A stretch of DNA of 64,000 nt from Sphaerolaimus hirsutus (GCA_964036195.1 OZ038458.1:18365832-18429831); one strand, 5' to 3'; counted from the stretch's first letter, positions 36,131 to 48,921 are shown. Notes: generated from the sequence alone by a model not told the origin. Made by a program: numbers and translations.

Positions 36131-36756
36131 GAATGGGTAAATAAAATTAAAAGTCGGCAGACGTATCGCCCTACAAACATTTGCGTCAGTCTCTCCAGTG
36201 GAGAGTGCATGACGGCATTAGGTATTGTGACGCAATATTTTAACCATTGGAATAGATCGGGTCTTGTATGAAAACTTGGCCCTTATACCAGTTACCAGTT
36301 GCTTATTATACAAATGAGAGTGAAAACTGACAGTTAGCTAAAAATCGTTTAAATTTGCGTCGCTTTGCCAATTTCCACCTTCATAATCACTATTTTTGTT
36401 TATATACATGATTATATAGCTATTGTGAGCCTATTTTATTCATATTTATAGCGGATTTCGAAATTTTGGTCGGCTGCCAAGTTCTCTTCTGTTGGAACAG
36501 AGCCAACGAATGAAAAATAAAATAAAAACAAAAACGGTAGTTTGAACAGTAAAACGGTAGTTTGAACGGTCAAATTCTTTACGAGCAACGATGAAAATGT
36601 AGATAACTAGGGCGTGGCACGCATGGACGCAGCGAAACGTCCATTTTTCTTTTAATATGATTTTCTTTTTCAATTTCTAGCGTCCGCGTGGGACACAAGT
36701 TTCGTTGTTCGCTCTATTCACGAGCGAATTCTAACTCTCCGATTTTGTAGGGTGAA

Positions 36757-37321
36757 ATGTCCGCCGACTTTACCTATGGTGATATAAACAGAGTTGTACA
36801 AATACTGGTATTTTCGGAAAACGTAAACGTAAACGTAAATACCTTTTCTAAATTGTGAGTATTAATACTGAAAACGTAAAATACTTTTAAAATACACGGG
36901 TAAACGTAAAAAAAACGTAAACGTAAAAATTTCTTTGAAGTGCACAACCCGTGATCAGATGCATTGAAAAACACCTTTGTTTTTCCTATTTCAAGCATTT
37001 CTCTGCTAATACGATCACATTTTTGCTTACCTATATTATTTATCAAACAATTAAGCAGCTAATTGGCCAAAAATATAAATTGTACTTATTGTATCAGAAA
37101 AAAGTTCAAAAATGCACTGTTTTTGTGCATTTTCCATACGATTTTTACGTTTTCTCTGGTACCCGGGTAATTGTGCCAGGAAAACGTAACAAAACGTAAT
37201 GGTATTTTTGGAAAACGTAAACGTAAACGTAAATATAAATACCCAAATAACCGGGTATTTCGGGTAAACGTAAATACGTTTTTCCAACTCTGGATATAAA
37301 GTGCCAGCGCAACCTCACTCT
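36757..37321 (+). CDS. Possible first coding exon split by a hAT-like element
   Basis: ATG at 36757 (context GTGAAATGTCC) opens MSADFTYGD. The frame meets the target duplication GATATAAA of the element 36789-37292. Past the element, using one duplication copy, it continues KCQRNLTL to a donor-like CTCT|GTAAAC at 37321. Preceding sequence has acceptor-like TTTTGTAG. Only about 18 codons and no downstream exon, so this is a weak call, but the frame and duplication agree. Confidence 0.3.
36789..37292. mobile_element. hAT-like CAGAGTTG element
   Basis: Ends CAGAGTTGTACAAATACTGG and GTTTTTCCAACTCTG; exact duplication GATATAAA (36781-36788, 37293-37300). It is closely related to 46992-47495, which lies in the opposite orientation. 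Confidence 0.92.
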
Positions 37322-37374
37322 GTAAACTGTGAATGCTTTCTCGGGACTGACAATTTGGAGATGTATTTTATTAC

Positions 37375-37466
37375 CAGATAAGGTATCCAAAAAAGTCTTC
37401 AAATGACATCATTTTTTTCAAGAACACCACGGAATATTCAGTTTGATGTATTTGGATTGGATGTTC
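37375..37466 (-). CDS. Candidate internal exon beginning at a transposon terminus
   Basis: On the minus strand a transposon end reads GGGACTGCTACCCCCCAG and is followed at once by an open frame of 30 codons (EHPIQIHQTEYSVVFLKK, then MSFEDFFGYLI) to a good donor CTG|GTAATA at 37375. The second half (VVFLKKMMSFEDFFGYLIW) is loosely like the segment between the ligand-binding lobe and first membrane helix of ionotropic receptors. That is only suggestive. Confidence 0.3.
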
Positions 37467-37798
37467 CTGGGGGGTAGCAGTCCCGCACCCTTAAAATGTA
37501 AAGTAAATGTATGAAAGCCAAAGTTGACTACGGCAATGACGTTATGCGGCATGCCTGATAGCGCGGGAATATTTTCTCCGGAAAAAATGTATTTACACCG
37601 TAAAGTCACCCGAGCATACGTAAAATTATAGTGTGTAAAATTGAATGTTACCTCAATGTAGTGCATGTGATTTTTAATGATTACCTACCCAGGTCCCAGA
37701 GATATTTCTGGATTAATTATCTATACTTGATTATTAAAGTATCTTGATTCATTCAAAATCATATAGGTAAATCACAATTGGCTTTCACTGGTAACGTG

Positions 37799-38114
37799 AA
37801 AATCGCCAGGACTTTGGCGCCAAGCGCAAACAGCGCCATAGCGCTTTTTCGACATTCAGCGCCAAGCGCCAATGGCGCCATAGCAATATAGCGCCACTGC
37901 GCTTTTTGGTTTGAAGCTAACGCTTAGCGCCAGCGCCAGGCGTCTTGTCCCTGGCGCCACGCCAAAAAAGCGCTAAATACGCCATGGCGCTTTTCCAAAC
38001 TCTAGCACCAAGCGCCAACAGCGCCACAGCAAAATGGCACCAAGCGCCAACAGCGCCATGGGGCGTTTTTCTTTGGCGCTAGCGCTTAGCGCCTATGGTG
38101 CTTTTACATCACTA
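37799..38114. mobile_element. hAT-like element with GGCGCC arms
   Basis: Left end TGGTAACGTGAAAATCGCC, right end CTTTTACATCACTA; exact duplication GCTTTCAC (37791-37798, 38115-38122). The interior is a dense array of AGCGCCAAGCGCCA words. Confidence 0.85.
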
Positions 38115-38229
38115 GCTTTCACCTTTCATCTACGATAATTGAAGATTGAAATCTGCAAGCTTTTACTTGCATGTGATGTGCACTCATTAAACAGCGCCAG
38201 TAGGTAGGTTCGACAGCGCACACCGACCT

Positions 38230-40377
38230 ACACTCCGGGAAAAATGTCTTTATGTTTTTGATTTTTTTTGGTTCAATGGTGAACTATCCATTAAGTATAG
38301 GTTGTTGGGGGGTGAAACTCATACATAGGGGTAGGCATGATGTTGACTCCCATAGTAGTAATAAGGCCCCTCTCCCGCGTATATATTGGATATTCCACTC
38401 AACAAAACCGGAGCACCTGCCGCGCGGTTTTTTTATTTTTATTACATTTCAAAAAATCAGTGCAGTCATGAGCTGGCATGGTGCCAACATTTTCAAATAG
38501 TTCTCCAATAAAAAAATATGCACCACACCCGGTTGATATTTGTATGATTCAGTCCCTAACAGACTGACAGAGCTGATTCGTTTTAGTTGCGGGGCCCACT
38601 CACTATTACATTTTGATTACAAATTTGTGTGATATTTGAGCAGTGCAGGTTTTATATGTTTATCTATTTATTTATTTTTTGTTCTAACATGTTCTTTGTA
38701 CCGTTTGAACATTATTTAAAAAAACATAAAGACTTTTTTCAACCAGAAATTTGACTTCAGATGGCCATTATACGAGGAGCAATGCACTCGGAAATCTGAG
38801 AATTGACATGTGACACAAAGGCACCTTCATCTACAAGAATTTATACTATAAATAAACACCTTCCCGGACAAGTTCACCACCCATTTTTTTATTTCACTTC
38901 GAATGCAATATCTCTGTCCATGGGGGTGTTATAAAGCTGAAACTTTGTATATATAAAGTTGTAAGACCCCTCTACTCCCCAACAATGGGGGAGGTGCGGC
39001 GACTCACTACAGGGTGGGTCGCCCTATATGCACATTTTTTTTTGGCGTTTTTGGTGTCCCAAACAAGTTCACCACCCACTTGATTGGCTACACTACAAGA
39101 GCCCTATCTCCAGCTGTGATGGCGGTATAAAGCTGAAATTTGGGGTATGTCTTGCCAACAACCCCCTTCACAATCCACCAGTGGGGCGGCTGCGAACGAC
39201 CCACTAAAGCATGGGTCACTGCATATAAAGTTAACCATTTTCTAAAAATAGCCCAAGTGTCCCAAAACAAGTTCATCACCCAACTGCATTTAAAAAATGT
39301 TGCAACAACATACCTAATATAAAAATGAATCGGGTTGGAACACTATTTCAGCCAAAAAATTTTTTTTTCAGTAGGCCACCCACCCTGTCCCATAAACAGC
39401 CTACTGAAAATTTCACTTTAAACCAATTTTTTGTATCACACTTAAAAAGTTGGTTTACAAAGTTCACTAGGGGAGGGTCTAAGGTTCAAAGTTATGTAAA
39501 CAACATAACCTCTAAAATGCTTCCATAAGGAAATTTACTTGGGGTGAATTCTATGATGTCAAAATGATGTCATTTCAGGAAAAAACTTTGACAAAATTTT
39601 CACTTTTTCATTCACCCCAAATAAATTTCCTTATGGAAGCATTTTAGAGGTTATGTTGTTTACATAACTTTGAACCTTAGACCCTCCCCTAGTGAACTTT
39701 GTAAACCAACTTTTTAAGTGTGATACAAAAAATTGGTTTTAAGTGAAATTTTAAATTTTTCCCTACTGAAAAAATTTTAATGAGCAGAACTAAGGTTCAT
39801 ATCTGATTCAATTTTATATCAGGTATGTTCTCACAACATTTTTTTCTAATGTAGTTGGGTGGCAAATTTGTTTTGGACACTTGGGTTGTTCTTAAAAAAA
39901 TTATCAAATTTATATGCAGTGACCCATGCTTTAGTGGGCTGTCGGCAGCCGCCCCACTGGTGTATTGTGAGGGGGTTGTTGGCAAGACATCCCCCAAATT
40001 TCAGCTTTCTACCGCCCTCACAGCTGGAGATATAGCCTTCAAAGTGTAGCTAATCAAGTGGGTGGTGAACTTGCTTGGGACACCAGAAACGCCACAAAAA
40101 ATTTTTGCATATAGGGCGACCCACCCTGTAGTTAGTCGCCGCACCTCCCCCCATTGTCGGGGAATAAGGGGGTCTTACAACTTAATATATACAAAGTTTC
40201 AGCCTTATAACACCCCCATGGACGGAGATATTGCATTCGAAGTGAAATACAAAAATGGGTGGTGAACTTGTCCGGGAAGGTGTTTATATGCCTTGACAGT
40301 GCTCACACATTAAATGGGAGGGCATCAAAAAATTTTGTTCCTGGTCAGCAACATAAAGACATTTTTCCCGGAGTGTA
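38230..40377. mobile_element. 2.1-kb fold-back element
   Basis: ACACTCCGGGAAAAATGTCT at the left returns as AGACATTTTTCCCGGAGTGT at the right. Arms can be followed through CAAGTTCACCACCC, CAATATCTCTGTCCATGGGG and AGGGGAGGGTCTAAGGTTC to a turn near 39.57 kb. Frames inside (for example 39088-39279 and 39797-39997) are mirror images of one another and not genes. Confidence 0.88.
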
Positions 40378-40600
40378 CACGAACAAATTAATGTAAAACA
40401 TAAAATTAACAATTCAAATTAAAAAAACGCAAATTGAAACCCACTGGTGCCTTTCAGTGCACTCATGAGTATTTTTGCACGTTCACAGAATAACTTGAGT
40501 ATTTTGTATGTGCACCTATATATTTATTTTAATGACTAAATGTTCGCCAGCGGGACGTGGTGTGAATGAAGTCACACACGGGCACAAAATGAAGTCTTTA

Positions 40601-40754
40601 TCACATATTTTGCAGCTGCAAGTTGACGCTCGTGTGCGGTGGCGGCGCGACACAAACCAAAGCTAATGAGCTATTGGTCACGCACTTTTGGCCCTGTTGA
40701 CAATTGCAAGGTATACAGTGTGCTGGCGGTGTGGGTTTTGATTTGCTGTCACAC
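40601..40754 (-). CDS. Orphan cysteine-rich terminal exon
   Basis: The minus strand has the acceptor GGCACCAG at 40755, then 50 codons ending TGA at 40601, starting in phase 2. The peptide holds six Cys in the order CDS, C, IPC, NC, KC and VC. The pattern is C-X11-C-X2-C-X-C-X6-C-X10-C, like a small disulfide module of an extracellular protein, and it ends in a polar tail. The exon abuts the inverted-repeat element 40755-41073, whose end supplies the acceptor. Upstream exons were not found. No family recognised. Confidence 0.5.
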
Positions 40755-41073
40755 CTGGTGCCAGTTCCGCAAAGTGAGAAGTGAAAAGTGAAATGGCAAA
40801 GGCGAAGTAAAAGAGCAAAGGCGAAGTGAAACGGCAAGCGAATTGGCAAAAGCGAAGTAAAAAATTTTTTCTAAACTAAAAAAAACTAAACAGAGATTTT
40901 TCTTCGCTTTCGCCATTTCACTTGCCAATTCACTTGTCAATTCACTTGCCATTTCACTTCACCTTTGCGCTTTTACTTCGCATTTGCCAATTCACTTCTC
41001 ACCTCACCTTTGCGCGTTTACTTCGCATTTGCCAATTCACTTCTCACTTCTCATTTTGCGGAACTGGCCCCTG
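40755..41073. mobile_element. CCAGTTCCGC inverted-repeat element adjoining an exon
   Basis: CTGGTGCCAGTTCCGCAAAG faces TTTGCGGAACTGGCCCCTG. Arms are built from GAAGTGAGAAG and GGCGAAGTAAAA words with inverted counterparts. The outer CTGGTGCC/GGCCCCTG ends are the same type as the CAGTCCC family, so it may be a sister family. Confidence 0.75.
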
Positions 41074-42430
41074 GTCAACAATTCCGGAAGTAGCCAGTTG
41101 ACAAAAAGGGAAATTAAGTAGGTGGAAGCGTTAAAGTGAAAGGTTGTCAGTCAGGTGACATGACGATAAAAGGCTATAAATTCATAAGTAGGTATCTGTC
41201 ATGTAAAATCATAGGTGAAAATTTACTGTCCAGATGAATGTGCTCTTCACCTTTAAGTTGACATGAGAGTTTACTTCTCACTTACCAATGAGCACTTTTT
41301 TGTCACCTGTTCACCTGCGGAATTGTCTCAGCTGTTTGTCATATGTTTTCATCAGATATGTAATTTCAATAGACAGTGATTGGTGACAGTGATTTGGACA
41401 GTATTTTACTTTGTGATGTCTTTTGTGTTGGCAAAATATTCTTGAAAGTAAACAAATATTTATTCCAACCAAAGTACATATGGACTAGGTAACTATCTAT
41501 TGCAAACAAAAATTTGAAAACGTTTTCAAACCTTATTACTGATGTTGAATAGTTTGAAGTTCTGAACAAGATAATTAGCTACCTACATCATGCCTATGAC
41601 ATCTACATATAATTATACGTAGATAATAATTAGACATAATGTCAACATATGCCCAATTATTTTACACACAAGTTATCAGCTATATCATTAATTATTGAAA
41701 GGTAAATGTGCAGCATTGAAATACATACTAGTAACTCTGTAAAGGATTAGTGGGCAGTTAAAAGTAGCAAAAGTAATCATTGTTAAGCATAAAAAATTGA
41801 GCTAACAATGTCATGAATGGAAATATTTACTTGAATCAAACTACCAAAATTTACCTGACAGAAACTACCAAAATTTATCTAACTTTGGCATTCAGATAAA
41901 ATGTTTTTTTAAATCGTGAAAAGCAGGTTCTATTCGTGAAAATTCGATATTAACATGTTGAATTGAACTTGAGCTTTTATCTAAATGTGATCTTAGCAAC
42001 CGACAGGTAACCTTCTATAATCCAGGTAAATTCTCATTGAGCTGCTTTGCAACAACCATCTGGCAGAAATAATTACCTAAAGAATTTTTCTAAAAATCAG
42101 TAACACCCATTACTTAGTAATTAAATAGAGTACAACAAACACAAAGGTTTCTTTAAACCACCCTACACTTAAAACCAGAGTTGAAAGAAATAGAAACAAG
42201 GAATTTTTGCTTATTAAAACTGTATAAATGCATGTGTTCTAATCTTAGTATTGCCATTATTTTACAAAAAATTTTTCAATTCTTAGAGTGGTAAGTGTGC
42301 CATGATGATATTTATATAATATTATGACATTTCCTTATAGTTTCTGTCCTCAGTAAAACCTGCACAACTGATTGATTGCACACCATACATTTCACCATAT
42401 GCACCCATACAATATAGCCAATGCACATTT
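41074..42430. other. No gene seen
   Basis: A+T-rich with short frames only. The stretch between 41.3 and 42.3 kb has few repeats and may be plain intron. Confidence 0.4.
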
Positions 42431-42630
42431 GACCCGGACCGGTCCTGTGCCGTGCTTTTCTTTCTGTGCCGGACTAGCACCAACAACCCACTGGTGCCTT
42501 TCAGTGCCGCTCTGGTGCCCGTGTAATGCGGTGCGGTGCCTATTTTTTAGAGTGCTCCAGGTGCCTTGTGCCGTTTACATGTGATGGGATAGGTGTCAGC
42601 GTGATGTGGTGCCTTTAACACCACTAACAA
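42431..42630. mobile_element. Decayed GGTGCC element
   Basis: CCGGTCCTGTGCCGTGC to GGTGCCTTTAACACCACTA. Same layout as 14048-15481 but diverged, and no clean duplication. Confidence 0.55.
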
Positions 42631-42894
42631 GTATCTATATCTAGTATCTATATCTAGCATATTTAAAGGCAAATAATATAAATAGTTAGGTAACTTCCTA
42701 ATGAAATGGAAATGAAGTTAAATCTGCTCATGGAATCTGAAAGTCAGATTCTGATAGATTGACTTCATGAAAATGTAATAATTATGTGTAATATATAAAA
42801 TAAATATTTGTGTGAAAGCACTTACAATAACAACTAATTATAATTACCTATCCAACATTCTAATTATCGTAACTCACAGATAAATATGTATGTA

Positions 42895-43323
42895 CCGTAT
42901 TTCTTCTAATAGAAGAACGCCGTTCTATTTTTTTCGTCAATTTTTTTTACCTGCCGTTCTATAGAGGTGCCGTGGGATTGGAGGCTGCCGTTCTATTTTT
43001 TTCACCATTTTTTTTGCAGATTTCTCATTTCAACATGGCCTTATTTTAATGAAGCTTGAGCAATATTTTAATATCAGAGCATCAATTTGAAATTTAACAC
43101 CTATTCGAGTGCTTTGAACATTCTCACAATCCATTTTGATTAATTTCTGTGTATTGGCACACTCCCAACATAATTCCCACCTGCCGTTCTATTGGAGGCG
43201 CCGTTAAATTAAAGGCTGCCGTTCTATTGTGGTCGTGAAAGCAAAAACGTGCCGAAACCTGCCGTTCTATTGGAGGTGCCATTCTATTGGAGGTATGCCA
43301 TTCTATTAGAAGAAATACGGTAT
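42895..43323. mobile_element. TACCGTATTTCTTCTAATAG MITE
   Basis: TACCGTATTTCTTCTAATAG at the left, CTATTAGAAGAAATACGGTA at the right; the interior repeats GCCGTTCTATT in several spaced copies. It shares only the outer TACCGTATTTC with the C-rich MITEs. Confidence 0.8.
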
Positions 43324-44410
43324 ATACTAAACTTAAATGGATACACATTCACTCCAACATAGAAAAATAAACTGTTAACTCTTGATACATGTCGATGACC
43401 AGACACCACACCAGACAGAGAAAAGGAAATTGTTAGATTTCTCATGTGCATACAACATCGAGTTTCAATTAGGAAAAAATCCACCAGTATAAAATGGCAC
43501 TCTAGATTGGGTGACGCCGTTTTTCACTTTTAAAGAGTAAGTATGAATAATTTTTTTTGTTTTCATGCCAGTATCAACTGAGTATCGGTTTCAATTATAC
43601 TATGGAGAAAAGCAACAAAATACCTTCATGTGTAAAAAACAGTGTGTTCTTTGGTAAAAGACGATATTCCATGCCCATTAGTTTTTGGTTACTCGATTAA
43701 TGTGGGTGTATTGGATGCATTGTACGTGTACAAAAAAAAAATATTTTTTACTAAACTACTTTTAAATTCCCGTTACTACTCTCATACAAGTTACATGCTA
43801 TTAACTGAAACGTGTTCCTGAAGGGAGTTCAATGAAGCGATAACGAATTTATCGCCTAGATGCACGTTTAGTTTACCTAATTGTAAAAAAAACTAGGTTA
43901 TATAAATAGTTGCAATCAACGCCCCAATACTTAAGATATGGCATAACAGATTAATTAGAAGTTGATATGTATTTTTTAAATTTGTATGCAAAACAGATCT
44001 TTATATGGTCAGCTACAGGTGCTGTAAAAATTCTGGACCCTGCTGCTTCGTAGAAAACAGTGAGATATCAATGCAGCACTTTTCACCACTTCAGAATTTT
44101 AATGGAACAATGCATATCACACAATTTATAAGGTTATTTTGGAACTTCAATCTGTTGAGGAAAGTACATTTGCTTTATTTTTTACTGGAAAACATCAATG
44201 CATAAGTTTATTTATTTACCTATGCACAAGGCATTCATGGAATAATCAACCATATGGTTCCCATGTAAGGAAGTAAATTTGTATGGAAGTAAATTTGCAA
44301 ATATACTCACCTAATACTATACATATACGTATACATATTTACATATTTACATGATACTCAGTAGAATGAGGTGAACAGCAAATGTAAATTAGCAGAGAAT
44401 GAAAAAACCA
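43324..44410. other. No gene seen; 3' flank of the ALG-2-like gene
   Basis: A+T-rich. The region just below 44411 should contain the 3' UTR of the minus-strand penta-EF-hand gene. No clear AATAAA was assigned. Confidence 0.4.
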
Positions 44411-47400
44411 TCATATATCAAGCAAAAAAATCATGGTCAGAAATTCTTCATAATCAACTGTAATCACACCATCACGATCTGTGTCTTTGTCTCTGAATGC
44501 CCCAGTCAACATCTGCAGATAGAGAACACATGCATACATAAAATGTTTACTTTTATTCTGTATGCCATAAAACAAGTTAAAAAATGGCTGAACCATGGCA
44601 GTGAACATTTATTTAGATAACGTTGTACAATTGACATTTGAATACCTAAATATGTGTGGTATTGGGGGGCACAATTAACGATGGCAAAAAAAGATTCGAA
44701 AATTCGAAAACATTTTCGAATTTTCGAATTTTTTCGGAATTTTCGAATTTTTATTTCACCCCTGGAAAAAACACTTAAAAATCGATTTATTTTTAAAAAA
44801 ATTCAAAAATTCAAAAATTCGAAAATTATTTTCGAATTTTTTAAGGAATTCAAGGCCACAACAGTGTATAGAGAACGTGAACGACAAAAGCTGAGCTTTG
44901 TGATCTGGGAAATGCATAACACACATCAAAAACAATTGACTGTGTTATGTTAGAACAGGGTTTGTACCATTTACGTACTTATTTTAAATAAGTCTATAGA
45001 GTCTTATACATGGTGCTTTTTGTTGGCAAAAAATAAACCCCCCACAAAATAACCCCCTTCAAAATTTCCACTCTGAGAAGAAAAAAAACCCTGGGAATAA
45101 TTCCAGAAAATAAGGTAGCAGATTGACTGAATGGTTTCATTTTTTGTGGAGGGTGCGGACTGTAGCCACAGAGCACGTGGTTATAACTCGGGAACCGCTC
45201 AGCGAAAATTGCTCAAATTTGAATATGATATGGTTTGATGTCAGGGCTAAAGGGTAAATCAGAGGCCACTCAATACGACTGCCCTTACTAGGGATAGCGT
45301 GTTTGAAAAAATTTATTTTTTTCTCGATATTTTGGGTGTCACCTGATTTGACCTCAGATATGAACTGAATAGAACTCTCCACAACTGTGTGATTATTTTA
45401 AAAGTCAAATGGCAATAATCAGTTGAGAAATTAATGGCTGAGTTGTTGAGGTGCAGATTTTGCATGTTTCTGGCAATGCGCAAAAAGTTTGAAAAATTTA
45501 CTTCTTTCAGATCAATCTCAGGTCTTGGTATGGAGTATAGAGTATAGAGTATAGAGTCGCTTCCAATATACCTGTTATCCCTGCCCGGAAACCATATAAT
45601 ATTAAAATCTGAGCAATTTTGCCAAGCAGTCCAAGTAATAATGACATGCTCCATGGCTAACCCCCCCCTAAAATGTTACCTCCAGTGAAGTAGTTGTTGA
45701 AGATTTGTACAATTTGCATATTTTTAGTTGTTTTCCTTTTCCCCATGTTGAATCAATGTGTACATGAAATGAAGAGGTGGCAAACTGGTCCACATAAGTT
45801 CCACCATTCGTGATGCCAAATTACTGTGAAAATAAGGTTAAAAACGTGAAAACTGTCTTAATTCTGTGTTAAAGGGTTCAAATTCAACACTTTTTAAAAA
45901 AAATTCGAAAACTAATCAAAAAAATTCGAAAACTGCCCAAAAAGATTCGAAAATTGCTCAAAAAAATTCGAAAATTCGAAAATTCGAAAATTAAATTCGA
46001 AATTCGAAAATTAATTTGGGGAAAAATTTGAAAATTCGAAAATTCAATTTAGAAAAAACACTTATAAATTTAAATACTTTTTTCTGGAGGGTTTGCCATC
46101 GTTAGGCACAATACGGTTTTATTTATTCAATCAGTGTGACATTGATGCTCGCAGCTGAGAAAATGGTAGTTTTGCACGTAGGCTTTTAACGGTATAAATA
46201 CATCTACCTTTAAGCCGGAATTAGAGCTCAGCGTCGATTCGACATGAAATGACGACGTGAAATGACGTCGTGAAATTAACTACACGAGTGTGGATCATGC
46301 TACGGGTCTACAATTTTCTAAGGATAATATATGAATCAATACCTTAATCGTGTCCAATACTGAGTGTTATCAGCCACAACTAGAGCGAATTGAAAAATTC
46401 AATTTTTATCATTTCACGTCATCATCATTTCACGTCACAGTGTCAGGGAACAACTTGACATTTCACGTCAGACTATTGCTTGCAATAGTCTGACGTGAAA
46501 TGTCAAGTTGTTCCCTGACGTAAAATGATGACGTGGAATGATAAAAATTGAATTTTTCAATTCGCTCTAGTTGTGGCTGATAACACTCAGTATTGGACAC
46601 GATTAAGGTATTGATTCATATATTATCCTTAGAAAATTGTAGACCCGTAGCATGATCCACACTCGTGTAATTAATTTCACGACGTCATTTCACGTCATCA
46701 TTTCACGTCGAATCGACGCTGAGCTCTAATTCCCGCTTTAGGGTAGGTTATGTGTCAGTGAAAGATACTGCTCATCAGAAGTTGTAGCTTTGTAGTGTAG
46801 GTACAAAAAAAAGTTGCTCCACAATTACTCGTTAATGGCATGTGAAATCCATACATGTTGTGCATATTTTAAAACCACACCGAAAAGCTGGATTTTTCAA
46901 TAATTGAGAGCATTAGTTCTAAGTTTTTGCATAAATGCATGACACTTTCCTGATGAAAGTTGATTCTATTGTTAATACAATGGGTGTCTACCAGAGTTGG
47001 AAAAACGTATTTACGTTTACCCGAAATACCCAGTTATTTGGGTGTTCATATTTACGTTTACGTTTACGTTTTCCAAAAATACCATTACGTTTTGATACGT
47101 TTTCCTGGCACAATTACCCGGGTACCAGAGAAAACGTAAAAATCGTATGGAAAATGCACAAAAACAGTGCATTTTTGAACTTTTTTCTGATACAATATGT
47201 ACAATTTATGTTTTTGGCCAATTATCTTCTCAATTGTTTGATAAATAACATAGGTAAGCACGAATGTGATCGTATTAGCAGAGAAATGGTTGAAATAGGA
47301 AAAACAAAAGTGTTTTTCAATGCGCTTGATCATGGGTGGTGCACTTTAAAGAAATTTTTACATTTACGTTTTTTTAACGTTTACCCAGGTATTTTAGAAG

Positions 47401-48921
47401 TATTTTACGTTTTCAGTATTGATACTCACAATTTAGAAAAGGTATTTACATTTACTTTTACGTTTTCCAAAAATACCAGTATTTGTACAACTCTGGTGTC
47501 TACTTAATAAATGTTTCATGGATATAAATATATTTTATTTCTGAAAAGATCCCCCAGATGAAAACACACCTGCAATGCAATACACATGTGTATGAAATCA
47601 TCAAACAACACAGCAGATCTCTTGGTAGTATCAAATCTAGCCACCAGCAAATTGATAAATTTATCCGATAGTCTGTAGCCAAAATCACGTAGAGCAGTAC
47701 GCAATTCAGATGGCTCAATGCTTCCACTTGAATCCCTGCAATGGAGGAAAATTGTGTTGTGGTAGCAAACCTTTAGTTTCAAGTACCAATTTTCAAACAA
47801 AGTTACAACAATTTCAAAAACAGGAAAAATCTACCTGTCATACATAGTGAACACAGTTGTCCACTGATTTACATATGGCCACAATTTGATAAAATCTGTC
47901 AAAGTCAAGAGCCCATCTCCATCAGAATCAAACATTTTGACAAGTAGTTTACATGCATTCATGTTGAATGGTTGCCAAGTTCCATTGGCAAGTGATGCCT
48001 GCAACTCGTGTGCATCGATGCATCCATTTCCATCTCTGTCTACTCTGTATAAGTTAAAAAATTATGATGTCTGTGAATTTCTATAAAGTTTCCATATTTG
48101 CTTGAATAATTCCCATCCCCTTAAATGATTCTCTCCTTGAATAATTCCCCCTTAAGGCATATACCGTATTTCCTCGAAATACCCCTCCCCCCCTCGTTTG
48201 ACCCCCCCCCCCTCTCGAGACCACTATGAAACAATCACCCCCCCCCCGTCGGAATACCCCCCCCAAATTAAGTGGAAAGAGAACGTACATGACAAATACT
48301 GCAGTTTGTGTTCTGCGTAGTGCAGAACACACGTTAAAACAATGTCGTAATCACGTTAGAACAGTGTTTATATTTACCATCTACGTACTACTATTAGTAT
48401 ACAGGAGTCTATACATGTCAGTTATTAATGCATATTTCTACCCCAGTGTACATCACAAACGACGATTTTGTACTACGATTTGAAAAAATTTCTGGCGAAA
48501 TAATACTCCCCCCCTCAAAATACCCCCCCTCCTTTAACCCCCCCCCCCTCTCGGGACCACTATGAAACAATCACCCCCCGGGGGGTATTTCGAGGAAATA
48601 CGGTTATCATTTTCTTGTGTCTAATTTGAACAAAAATAGCATGTTTTGTGGAATGAGTTGATACAAACATGCTTGAAACTTTTGACGAAATAATAATTCC
48701 CTTTTGAATTACTCCCCCTTGAATAACCCCTCAAAAAGTCTGACGAAATCTTTGATTCCTCAGGGGAATGTTTTGACCAAATTTGGTAATTTTGAAAAAA
48801 ACATTGAACATTTTTACCTCCGGAAAATGTCAGCCAGCATGGTATTATTTTGCTGATTATTTTGAGTTTGTGGAGCATAACTGGGTTGTTGATAGCCGGC
48901 TGCCTTCACGATGGAAGCCAT
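44411..48921 (-). CDS. Penta-EF-hand calcium-binding protein, ALG-2/PDCD6-like
   Basis: Four exons read as complement(44411-44512, 47570-47735, 47835-48044, 48818-48921). They join in phase to 582 bases, 193 residues, from ATG at 48921 to TGA at 44411. A short N-terminus rich in Tyr, Pro, Gln and Asn (GYQQPSYAPQ) precedes five EF hands. Visible motifs are DRDGNGCIDAHEL (EF1), DSDGDGLLTLTDF (EF2), DSSGSIEPSEL with the typical GYRLSD helix (EF3), FDTTKRSAVLFDDFIHMC (EF4, degenerate) and DTDRDGVITVDYEEFL (EF5). Length, order and the final TMIFLLDI match ALG-2/PDCD6, a calcium-dependent adaptor in ESCRT and COPII traffic. All donors are GT and acceptors AG. The third intron, about 3 kb, is filled with transposons. 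The second is only 99 bases. Confidence 0.93.
44676..46104. mobile_element. hAT-like TAACGATGG element with GAAAATTC arms
   Basis: Ends TTAACGATGGC and GCCATCGTTA; exact duplication GGCACAAT (44668-44675, 46105-46112). Both arms are arrays of ATTCGAAAATTCGAAAA. The core contains a degenerate C-rich MITE and minus-strand frames (45137-45382, 45313-45654) of no recognised family. It lies in intron 3 of the ALG-2-like gene. Confidence 0.88.
46212..46738. repeat. 527-bp fold-back element, copy 2
   Basis: Near-identical to 32444-32970, with the same terminal AAGC(C/G)GGAATTAGAGCTC and the same arm order. The few differences cluster at the centre. Confidence 0.9.
46992..47495. mobile_element. hAT-like CAGAGTTG element
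   Basis: CAGAGTTGGAAAAACG to TTTGTACAACTCTG; exact duplication GTGTCTAC (46984-46991, 47496-47503). It is almost the reverse complement of 36789-37292, so the two are recent relatives. It lies in intron 3 of the ALG-2-like gene. Confidence 0.92.
48164..48604. mobile_element. TACCGTATTTC MITE in intron 1 of the ALG-2-like gene
   Basis: TACCGTATTTCCTCGAAATA to TATTTCGAGGAAATACGG. The core matches that of 30241-30697. Confidence 0.8.

Noticed and set aside
45137-45654. Minus-strand frames of 81 and 113 codons
   Set aside because: Lie in the core of the hAT-like element in an intron; no transposase or other motif recognised.
46935-47507. 190-codon plus frame
   Set aside because: Runs through hAT-like subterminal repeats; it has no stops because of the regular TTTACG words.
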